Origin: Alphaproteobacteria bacterium
GTDB lineage: Bacteria > Pseudomonadota > Alphaproteobacteria > UBA8366
Length of the DNA: 5,496 bases
Direction of reading: 5' to 3'
Assembly: GCA_030743445.1 (NCBI GenBank)
Contig: JASLSL010000154.1
Coordinates: forward strand, 1 to 5,496
Below are positions 1 to 5,496 of this stretch, piece by piece. Made by a program: the position numbers and the translations under genes. A model generated the notes under the pieces. It had not been told where the DNA came from. It searched no databases and saw nothing but the letters and a program-made list of their open reading frames with translations. Within the stretch, counting starts at the first letter, position 1. Each line of letters opens with the position of its first letter.

Positions 1-244
1 ATTCCTCTCCGACAATGGTAAAGCTGTTCGTCAGCTCTTCGATTCCCGCGATGATCACCTCTTCCGCCTTGGTATCCGCGAGTGTGACCGGCGACGAATC
101 CGCCTTTGTCCGGATCACGAAATCCGAGCGGTAGACCGCCATGATCGCCGCGCCCGCCCGCAGTGCGACGTCCACGACGTGATCGACGTCGTTCAGGGAT
201 AATTCGACTGTCACGGTCCGCTCACGACCATTGCCCCAGGGCAT
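1..244 (-). CDS. cysQ: CysQ-type 3'(2'),5'-bisphosphate nucleotidase, N-terminal part (cut by window edge)
   Basis: Translating the minus strand from the ATG at 244 gives 81 codons with no stop before the left edge, so the gene is partial. Residues 29-36 (RAGAAIMA), 47-57 (KADSSPVTLAD) and the final GEE at 79-81 match the start of CysQ, a member of the Mg-dependent inositol monophosphatase superfamily. In that family the SPVTxAD stretch and the following Glu pair lie near the active site. CysQ removes a phosphate from 3'-phosphoadenosine 5'-phosphate (PAP), a by-product of sulfate assimilation and sulfotransfer, in the cytoplasm. The catalytic DPxDGT-type motif would lie beyond the window. 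The ATG sits 7 bp after the stop of the upstream MEMO-AMMECR1 gene, with only a weak GAAG-like ribosome site overlapping that stop; a GTG at 214-212 is a possible later start. The spacing suggests co-transcription and perhaps translational coupling. Another inositol-phosphatase-like enzyme cannot be excluded from the N-terminus alone. Confidence 0.85.
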   Translation of the reverse strand, partial: MPWGNGRERTVTVELSLNDVDHVVDVALRAGAAIMAVYRSDFVIRTKADSSPVTLADTKAEEVIIAGIEELTNSFTIVGEE

Positions 245-251
245 CGTGGCT

Positions 252-1760
252 TCAGGACGCGTCGCTCCCGGTCCAGATCGCCCCGGGATCACCCAAACTG
301 GAGGCGGAGATCTCTTCGGCGACAAACCGCCACGCCTTGAACGCTTCGGACCAGTGGTCGCCCGCCATTCCCGCTTTGATCTTCAGGCGGGTGAGAAAGT
401 CGCGTGGCTGGGGCAGCGCCTTCCACACCACCGGCAGGAAAAGGGCGCGCCGGCCCGAGTCCTCGACGATCACGCCATCGACGTCCGGGCGCAGCTTCGA
501 GAGCAGATCGGCCTCGTCGGAAAATTCGATCGGAATGGGGGCGCTCAGGAGCGAGAGCGAGAGTTCGAGCTCATCGCGCTCGTCCGCGTCGAGTGGCGAG
601 AACCGAGGGTCCTTGAAGGCGGCGGAGAAACCGTTCGCGGCGACGTCCTCGACCAAGGGCCGATGGGCGACGAAGGAGCCGATGCAGCCGCGCAATTCGC
701 CGTTGCGATGGAGCGAGACGAAACTGGCGCCGGGACGGAGCAATTCGGCGTCGAACCGACGACCGCTGAGCGGAACCGGCGTGCCGTGGGCGAGCCCGTG
801 TTCGATCGAGGCCGCGGCGAGGCGGATCAACGTCCGGCCGTGGTGGTCGAGGAGTTCCCGCGTCCGCTCCGCGAAGCGGTCCGTTCTCGGCGTTTGGGGT
901 CCTCGCATCGCCACCGCTGGACGGCCCTCGGTCGGGGCGCGCTTTGGAAACGCTTCGGCCTCGAAAACGGCCCACGAGCCATAGCCGACGACCCGGTCGC
1001 GTGGTCCGGCGGTATCGCCAGAATTCCTCAGATCCAGGGTCGCGACCTTCATGCCGCGCCTTTTGGCGAGAGTCAGCAAGCCGGCCACCGGGATGCGGCC
1101 GCAAGCCTGCTCACGGCCGATCCGGTCGGGACGAAGCTGCTCGATCGCGCGACAGGTCGCGACGTCCATCTTCCGGGCCGTCTCGTAGTCGTGATAGTGG
1201 CTGAGATCGGAGCTGACGACGATCAGGGTCTCGTCGCCGCCCCACAGCCGATCGAGCACGTCTGCGATCTCGGCGTCGCCGGCATTGCCGACGACCAACG
1301 GGACGATCGAAAACGCGTCCAAGATCACCTGCAAAAACGGCAGGTGCACCTCGAGGCTGTGCTCTTGGCCATGGGTCGGATCGAACACCGAAACCTGGGG
1401 CAGATCCTGGATCGTCGCAAGCGCCTCGGCGTCCACGGGGATTCGACCCAAGGGCGTCTCGAAGAAGCCGGCGCTGCTTGCGGCAAGGCCGCGGACGGCC
1501 ACGCGATGACAGGGGCCGAGCAATACGACGCGGCGGATTCGCGCCCGCGCCGAAGCGAGCCTGGCGTACGCGCTTGCCGCGACCGCACCGGAGTAGATGT
1601 AACCGGCGTGCGGGGCGATGATCGCCTTGGGCACCGGCGCGTCCGTCCTTTTTACCCCATCGAGGTAGCCGCGCACGGCCGCGGCCAACTCGATCGGGTC
1701 GCCGGGATAGAATATTCCGGCGACGGCCGCCTGTCTCACCGCGGTCATCGATGGTGCCAT
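252..1760 (-). CDS. amrB-amrA: MEMO-AMMECR1 fusion: AmmeMemoRadiSam system protein B and protein A in one chain
   Basis: A 502-residue soluble protein with two domains. Residues about 8-268 are a MEMO domain, related in fold to LigB-type non-heme-iron dioxygenases: AAVAGIFYPG (11-20), APHAGYIYSG (49-58), LLGPCHR (80-86), EHSLEVHLPFLQ (133-144), SSDLSHY (183-189) and CGRIPVAGLL (220-229). H51, H85 and C220 correspond to the metal-site residues of human MEMO1 (H49, H81, C244), and H188 to its H192, so the site looks intact. A Pro/Arg-rich linker of about 25 residues follows. Residues about 295-485 are an AMMECR1 domain, marked by LRGCIGS (356-362), DPRFSPL (384-390) and a conserved C-terminal half. 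No signal peptide or membrane segment is visible. The partner radical SAM gene is divergent, 91 bp away; cysQ follows 7 bp downstream. ATG 1760 gives MAPSMTAVRQ; ATG 1748 (codon 5) is equally plausible, and neither has a good Shine-Dalgarno. Family membership is secure, but the reaction is not established to my knowledge. Confidence 0.95.
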   Translation of the reverse strand: MAPSMTAVRQAAVAGIFYPGDPIELAAAVRGYLDGVKRTDAPVPKAIIAPHAGYIYSGAVAASAYARLASARARIRRVVLLGPCHRVAVRGLAASSAGFFETPLGRIPVDAEALATIQDLPQVSVFDPTHGQEHSLEVHLPFLQVILDAFSIVPLVVGNAGDAEIADVLDRLWGGDETLIVVSSDLSHYHDYETARKMDVATCRAIEQLRPDRIGREQACGRIPVAGLLTLAKRRGMKVATLDLRNSGDTAGPRDRVVGYGSWAVFEAEAFPKRAPTEGRPAVAMRGPQTPRTDRFAERTRELLDHHGRTLIRLAAASIEHGLAHGTPVPLSGRRFDAELLRPGASFVSLHRNGELRGCIGSFVAHRPLVEDVAANGFSAAFKDPRFSPLDADERDELELSLSLLSAPIPIEFSDEADLLSKLRPDVDGVIVEDSGRRALFLPVVWKALPQPRDFLTRLKIKAGMAGDHWSEAFKAWRFVAEEISASSLGDPGAIWTGSDAS

Positions 1761-1851
1761 AGCGATATGATGTTTCAGTAGCGACCTTCATGTAAACTGT
1801 AAAGAATACGCTGCCTTTCACGGGGAACCCCGGCGGCGGGAACCATTGGAC
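1761..1851. promoter_or_regulatory. Divergent intergenic region between the MEMO-AMMECR1 fusion and amrS
   Basis: This 91-bp gap separates two divergent genes and is noticeably more AT-rich at 1765-1810 than its surroundings, so it should contain both promoters. On the minus strand TTTACA (1796-1791, five of six matches to the TTGACA -35) is followed after 18 bp by CATCAT (1772-1767, four of six to TATAAT). That would start transcription close to the fusion's first ATG at 1760, giving a very short leader or none. On the plus strand TAAACT (1793-1798) is a weak -10 candidate without a clear -35. A small inverted repeat CGGGG-AA-CCCCG (1821-1832) lies in the amrS leader, but its two-base loop makes a stable hairpin doubtful. 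The presence of promoters here follows from gene layout; the individual boxes are weak guesses. Confidence 0.4.
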
Positions 1852-2973
1852 ATGGACGGCACCGAACCCGATACCTTCGTTGGCGCGGTCCCGGGTCGCT
1901 ACTGGCATGCGCTCGATGACGGCCGCGTCCAATGCGATCTGTGTCCGCGCGATTGCCGTTTGCACGAGGGCCAACGGGGACTTTGCTTCGTTCGCGCGCG
2001 CGAGAACGGGCGGATCGTGCTGACGACCTGGGGCCGATCGAGCGGCTTTTGCATCGATCCCATCGAAAAGAAGCCCCTCAACCACTTCCTTCCGGGCACG
2101 CCGGTGCTTTCGTTCGGCACCGCCGGGTGCAACCTGACCTGCAAATTTTGCCAGAACTGGGACATCAGTAAATCGCGCGAGTTCGACACCCTCGCCCACA
2201 CCGCATCGCCCGAGATGATTGCCCGGGCGGCCGAGAAGACCGGCTGTCGCAGCGTCGCCTTCACGTACAACGATCCGACCATCTTTCTGGAGTACGCGGT
2301 CGACGTGGCCGCGGCCTGCCGCGAACGCGGGATCAAGACGGTGGCGGTGACCGCGGGCTACATCCGCGAAGAGCCCCGGGTCGAGTTCTACCGGGCGATG
2401 GACGCCGCCAATGTCGATCTCAAGGCGTTCACGGCGGGGTTCTACAAGAGCCTTTGCTCGGCCGAGCTCGAATCGGTGCTGGAAACGCTCATCTACTTGA
2501 AGCACGAGACCGACGTCTGGTTCGAGATCACGAATCTGGTCATCCCCGGCCACAACGACGGCGATACAGAATTCGAGGAAATGACGAACTGGATCGTCGA
2601 CAACCTGGGACCCGACGTGCCGGTGCACTTCTCGGCATTCCACCCCGACTGGAAGATGATGGATACGCCGGCGACGCCACCGGCGACGTTGCACCGCGCG
2701 CGAGAGATCGCGCTCAAGAACGGCGTTCGCTACGCTTATACGGGTAACGTTCACGATTCCCGGGGCGGCAGCACCTATTGTCACGGCTGCGGCGAGACCC
2801 TGATAGGCCGCGACTGGTACGAGCTTTCCACCTGGAAACTCGCCGCAGACGGCAGTTGCGCCAACTGTGGGACCCGGTGCGCAGGCGTCTTCGACGCGCA
2901 GCCCGGAACCTGGGGGCGCAAGCGGGTACCGATCCGAATGGGGTCGGCCCCCGTCAGCCGCGCTAGCGCTTGA
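1852..2973 (+). CDS. amrS: AmmeMemoRadiSam system radical SAM enzyme
   Basis: About 373 residues, a normal length for the family. The radical SAM motif CNLTCKFC (residues 93-100 from the ATG) holds the three cysteines that ligate the 4Fe-4S cluster which cleaves S-adenosylmethionine to a 5'-deoxyadenosyl radical. Around it are hallmarks of the AmmeMemoRadiSam radical SAM protein, also resembling pyruvate-formate-lyase-activating enzymes: an N-terminal CxxCxxxC plus a fourth Cys (28, 31, 35, 45), IEKKPLNHFLPG (71-82), AFTYNDPTIFLEY (136-148), ITNLVIPGHND (226-236) and HFSAFHPDW (259-267). The C-terminus has a CxxC pair (310, 313) and a second CxxC (336, 339), a zinc-ribbon-like arrangement. 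The ATG at 1852 is chosen over the in-frame TTG at 1846; a weak GCGGGAA lies about 9 bases upstream. An in-frame stop at 1768 with no start codon between rules out a longer form. The substrate is unknown; the intact MEMO and AMMECR1 partners encoded divergently next door support the assignment. Confidence 0.95.
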   Translation: MDGTEPDTFVGAVPGRYWHALDDGRVQCDLCPRDCRLHEGQRGLCFVRARENGRIVLTTWGRSSGFCIDPIEKKPLNHFLPGTPVLSFGTAGCNLTCKFCQNWDISKSREFDTLAHTASPEMIARAAEKTGCRSVAFTYNDPTIFLEYAVDVAAACRERGIKTVAVTAGYIREEPRVEFYRAMDAANVDLKAFTAGFYKSLCSAELESVLETLIYLKHETDVWFEITNLVIPGHNDGDTEFEEMTNWIVDNLGPDVPVHFSAFHPDWKMMDTPATPPATLHRAREIALKNGVRYAYTGNVHDSRGGSTYCHGCGETLIGRDWYELSTWKLAADGSCANCGTRCAGVFDAQPGTWGRKRVPIRMGSAPVSRASA

Positions 2974-3091
2974 AGGACAACAGGCGCCCGAACTACCGAT
3001 TCCGCTAACCCGACCCATGACAGGGCGGGGCCGAGATGTTAGAGGTCCGCCGCTGCCGGTTTACACGACGCGGTTGTCATCACCCCGAACA
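2974..3091. other. Spacer between amrS and the flippase gene, with a weak hairpin
   Basis: These 118 bp contain no convincing gene. An imperfect inverted repeat pairs GGCGGGGCC (3024-3032) with GGTCCGCC (3044-3051) across an 11-base loop, with one G-T pair and one bulge. No T-tract follows, so it is not a standard intrinsic terminator, though it could serve as an mRNA 3'-end or attenuating structure. The reading frame of the downstream gene stays open across the spacer, but the translation there is Pro/Arg/Gly-rich and unlike a flippase N-terminus, so I treat it as non-coding. No clear promoter is visible; amrS and the flippase gene could be read together or separately. Confidence 0.3.
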
Positions 3092-4078
3092 ATGTCCCGA
3101 AAACGGATCGCCTTCGTCGTCAAGCTCGCCGTCTCCGGCGCCCTGATCGGATTCTTGCTGTCTCGTATCGAGATCGGCGATGTGACCGCGCGCATGGCGA
3201 AAGCGACGCCCGGGCTTTTCACCCTTGCGGTCCTCGTATTGGCGGCTCAGGCGCTCGTCTGCACGTTGCGGTGGGGTGCGGTGCTCTCGGCGATCGAGGC
3301 GCCGCTCAAGTTCCTCAAGGTCCTGCAGATCTTCCTGATCGGCACCTTCTTCAACCAGACCCTGCCGTCGTCGGTCGGCGGTGATCCCGTGCGCATGTAC
3401 AAGGCCCACCGCGCCGGCCTCAGCGTCGCCGGAGCGATCAACGGGGTGATGCTGGAGCGCGCGGCGACGGTGGTGGGCCTCGTGATCTTGGTTGCCGCGA
3501 CCCAGCCCGTGTTTGCGGCCCGTGTCGGCGACGCTGCGCCCTGGATGGCGCCCGTGGTCGCGCTGTTTGCCGTCGCCATGGTGGCGGGGTTGGCGCTTGT
3601 CATGGTGTTCGATCGGCTACCCGCGCGATTCCACCGTTGGCGCGTGGTCCGCGGCATGGCCGCGCTCGGCGTCGACAGCCGCAGGCTGTTCCTGTCGCCC
3701 GTTCACGCCGGCAAGGCGATCGGCTGGTCGGTGATTGGGCACGCGAACATCGCGCTGGGCGTCTCTCTGCTCGCCGCCTCGATGAAGATCGACGCAACTT
3801 GGCTCGACTGCATGGCGTTGGTCCCGCCGGTGCTGCTGGTGACCACCATCCCGATCTCGATTGCCGGCTGGGGTGTTCGTGAAGGCGCCATGGTGGCGGG
3901 ATTCGGGTTCATCGGCGTCGTCGCCGCGGACGCGTTGGCGCTTTCGGTTCTGTTTGGCCTTATTGTGATCGCCCTCAGCCTGCCCGGCGGCGCGATCTGG
4001 CTATTATCCGGCGAGCGCCGCGTCTCCGAACAAATCGAGACGCTTTCAGCCACCGAACGCACGCCGGGCGCCGAGTAG
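3092..4078 (+). CDS. YbhN/UPF0104-family flippase-like integral membrane protein
   Basis: A 328-residue polytopic inner-membrane protein of the lysylphosphatidylglycerol synthase TM-region family (PF03706-like, 'flippase-like domain'). The start MSRKRIAFVVKLAVSG (1-16), basic residues followed by a first membrane helix, is typical. Family signatures are FFNQTLPSSVGGDPVRMY (86-103), a short LERAA (121-125), and PISIAGWGVREGAMV (254-268). Hydrophobic segments lie near residues 7-24, 43-58, 74-90, 118-137, 151-172, 208-228, 241-257, 265-280 and 284-304, with a short polar C-terminal tail. Members are thought to move lipid-linked or lipid substrates across the membrane and often sit beside glycosyltransferases; the substrate here cannot be told. 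There is no C-terminal aminoacyl-PG synthase domain, so it is not MprF itself. ATG 3092 is preferred over upstream in-frame ATGs at 3017 and 2867, which add atypical sequence (the latter overlapping amrS), although no good ribosome site precedes it. It converges on a GT-C-like gene with a 4-bp gap. Confidence 0.88.
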   Translation: MSRKRIAFVVKLAVSGALIGFLLSRIEIGDVTARMAKATPGLFTLAVLVLAAQALVCTLRWGAVLSAIEAPLKFLKVLQIFLIGTFFNQTLPSSVGGDPVRMYKAHRAGLSVAGAINGVMLERAATVVGLVILVAATQPVFAARVGDAAPWMAPVVALFAVAMVAGLALVMVFDRLPARFHRWRVVRGMAALGVDSRRLFLSPVHAGKAIGWSVIGHANIALGVSLLAASMKIDATWLDCMALVPPVLLVTTIPISIAGWGVREGAMVAGFGFIGVVAADALALSVLFGLIVIALSLPGGAIWLLSGERRVSEQIETLSATERTPGAE

Positions 4079-4082
4079 CAAA

Positions 4083-5496
4083 TTAATCCGGAATGTCGGT
4101 CGGTAAGTCGTAACCGGGATAGGGCCAGGACGTCACCGCCCGCCAACCGTCGTCCGTCTTCTCGAGAAGATAGGACGCGCCCGAAGGCATCTCGGCGCCC
4201 AACAGCGCCCGCACCTCGTCGGACTGGGTATGAACCCACGCGTGGGTCGATCGAGATTTGACGAATTTCTCAGGCAAATCCCGTCGGTTGGCGAAGATAT
4301 GGTGCTCGAACACCATCGCCACGTCGGGATGCAAAAGATAGCGAACGAGCTTGGCGTAGAAGCCCACATCGCCGGGGTCGAACACCGCGAGCCGCGCATC
4401 GGCCGGCAAGATCCGCACGAGTTCGGCGCCCACCACGCGAACGTATTGCTTGGGCGGGTGCAGATCGAACCGGACCTTGTTCACCAACACCACCGGCAGG
4501 GCAAGGACCACGACAATGGCCAGCCATCCGGCCCGGAACGCGCCCAGGACCGCGCGATGGCGGCGCCACGCCAGCGCCCCCCCATAGGATGCCGTCGCCG
4601 CGGCGAGTAATCCCAAGTGCATGTTGTAACGCCAATAGGAGGCTGCGTGCCGAGCATCCCCCTCGCCGAAGGCGGCCACATAGGCGAAAACGAGGAACGC
4701 GTTGTAGCCCACGAACACGGCGCCGGAGATGATCAAAAGGGTGTCGAAAGGCCCACGGTGTTTGAACAGCGATCTTAAGGAAAAGCCCGCGATCACAACC
4801 ATCAGCGCGAAGTACCCGCTTTTCCTGAGCGCGATGCCGAGCATCGTAGAAAGCGTCTCGGGCAGGGCCTCGACGTTCCACTTCGAAAATTCGCGGATCG
4901 TGAACTCGCGCCCCGGTAAATGCAGTTGAACGTGATAGCGCCAGAACAGATAGACGATCACCGAAGGGACCGCGATCGCCGCCACCAGGCCGGCCACGCG
5001 CGCGGCCGACAGATCGGGCCGCCGCAACCCGGCGATCAGGAAACCGCCGGCGAGGATGATCAGGAGGACAAGGTTGGCCTGCTTGAGGCTGACCAACACG
5101 ATCAGCGCGAGCGCCGATTGCCACGCCCGCGTCCGCGCCCGCGCGCGGTCTCCGTCAGCGGACGCCTCGAGGGCCTGCCAGCCGAGGACGCCTGCGAACC
5201 CGAGCGCCGCCGCCGTTCCCACCTCGGCGTAGGTGGTAAAGGCGATCTTCGGGACGATAAAGGGAGGCACGACCACCGCGACCAGCAGACCCAGGGCGCA
5301 AAGTCCGAAGCCCGGAGCCGCGCCAGGGTCCGAGTCCGGCCGGCCGGCGGCGCCGTCGGCGATGAGCCGGGCGAGCAGCAGCGCGAACGACAGAAGCACG
5401 AAGACGTTGAACACGATGCCCGCATTCTCGACGAATCCGCCGGCCAGGCGCGCAGCCAGGAACATGGCCATCGGCAGTCCGTAAGGGTAGCCGGGG
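4083..5496 (-). CDS. Polytopic membrane protein resembling a GT-C glycosyltransferase (5' end cut by window edge)
   Basis: The frame is open from the right edge to the TAA at 4085-4083. The first ATG (5471) gives 462 residues, but the in-frame codons before it encode PGYPYGLP with no stop, and YPYGLP resembles an internal GT-C-type motif, so the true start is probably outside the window. Numbered from that ATG, hydrophobic segments lie near 17-37, 55-75, 81-100, 133-149, 157-177, 219-234, 243-267, 284-303 and 315-331. A hydrophilic C-terminal part (about 335-462) is probably periplasmic. FTTYAEVGTAAAL (78-90), LVSLKQANL (127-135) and SYWRYNMHLGL (278-288) recall conserved loops in polyprenyl-phosphate-sugar-using membrane glycosyltransferases; this is inference from general appearance, not a family match I can name. 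The acidic residues usually needed in the first periplasmic loop would be beyond the edge. Its neighbour across a 4-bp convergent gap is a flippase-like protein, consistent with a cell-envelope glycan role. It could instead be an uncharacterised membrane protein of another class. Confidence 0.75.
   Translation of the reverse strand, partial: PGYPYGLPMAMFLAARLAGGFVENAGIVFNVFVLLSFALLLARLIADGAAGRPDSDPGAAPGFGLCALGLLVAVVVPPFIVPKIAFTTYAEVGTAAALGFAGVLGWQALEASADGDRARARTRAWQSALALIVLVSLKQANLVLLIILAGGFLIAGLRRPDLSAARVAGLVAAIAVPSVIVYLFWRYHVQLHLPGREFTIREFSKWNVEALPETLSTMLGIALRKSGYFALMVVIAGFSLRSLFKHRGPFDTLLIISGAVFVGYNAFLVFAYVAAFGEGDARHAASYWRYNMHLGLLAAATASYGGALAWRRHRAVLGAFRAGWLAIVVVLALPVVLVNKVRFDLHPPKQYVRVVGAELVRILPADARLAVFDPGDVGFYAKLVRYLLHPDVAMVFEHHIFANRRDLPEKFVKSRSTHAWVHTQSDEVRALLGAEMPSGASYLLEKTDDGWRAVTSWPYPGYDLPTDIPD

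Noticed and set aside
231..1781. A long plus-strand open frame (516 codons) almost exactly opposite the MEMO-AMMECR1 gene.
   Set aside because: Its translation is charged and of low complexity and matches no family, while the opposite strand gives clear MEMO and AMMECR1 motifs. Long antisense frames are expected in GC-rich coding DNA.
1821..1832. Inverted repeat CGGGG-AA-CCCCG in the amrS leader as a possible operator or attenuator.
   Set aside because: It is a five-base stem with a two-base loop in GC-rich sequence, easily due to chance, with no second copy seen.
1111..3018. A 635-codon minus-strand open frame spanning amrS, the divergent region and part of the fusion gene.
   Set aside because: It runs antisense to a secure radical SAM gene and in the wrong frame of the fusion gene, with Arg/Gly/Pro-rich composition. 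It is a GC-driven artefact.
3024..3051. Imperfect hairpin after amrS as an intrinsic terminator.
   Set aside because: There is no T-tract after the stem, and the stem contains a G-T pair and a bulge.
2867..3091. A 75-codon N-terminal extension of the flippase gene overlapping the end of amrS.
   Set aside because: The extension is Pro/Gly/Arg-rich without a signal peptide, whereas MSRKRIAFVVKL at 3092 is a normal family start.
4230..4610. A plus-strand open frame of 126 codons opposite the GT-C-like gene.
   Set aside because: It lies antisense to the hydrophilic C-terminal domain of a well-supported membrane protein and shows no recognisable motif or ribosome site.

Overview
The window is high in G+C by eye, with GC-rich third codon positions and tightly packed genes, including a 4-bp convergent junction and a 7-bp co-directional gap. 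This fits a free-living high-GC bacterium. The CysQ sequence and the envelope-type membrane genes make a proteobacterium (Pseudomonadota) the best guess, but nothing here fixes the lineage. There is no sign of a mobile element, CRISPR array, tRNA or rRNA.

Layout. (i) 1-244, minus strand: the N-terminal part of a CysQ-type 3'(2'),5'-bisphosphate nucleotidase, cut by the left edge. (ii) 252-1760, minus strand: a 502-residue fusion of a MEMO-family domain (AmmeMemoRadiSam system protein B) with an AMMECR1 domain (system protein A), lying 7 bp upstream of cysQ. (iii) 1761-1851: a short divergent intergenic region that must hold the promoters for both directions. (iv) 1852-2973, plus strand: the radical SAM enzyme of the same system (AmrS type). 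(v) 2974-3091: a short spacer with one weak hairpin. (vi) 3092-4078, plus strand: a multi-pass YbhN/UPF0104 (lysylphosphatidylglycerol synthase TM-region) flippase-like protein. (vii) 4083-5496, minus strand: a polytopic membrane protein resembling GT-C glycosyltransferases, open through the right edge and convergent with (vi).

The most interesting content is the complete AmmeMemoRadiSam set. This three-family partnership is recognised by its recurring co-occurrence across bacteria and archaea. I know of no firmly established reaction for it. Here it is packed into two divergent genes: a B-A fusion that keeps the MEMO metal-ligand residues, and a radical SAM protein with cysteine-rich motifs at both ends besides its CxxxCxxC cluster motif. 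The fusion is probably co-transcribed with cysQ, which hints at, but does not prove, a link to sulfur or adenine-nucleotide metabolism. The flippase-like and GT-C-like genes look like a separate cell-envelope glycan or lipid pair.
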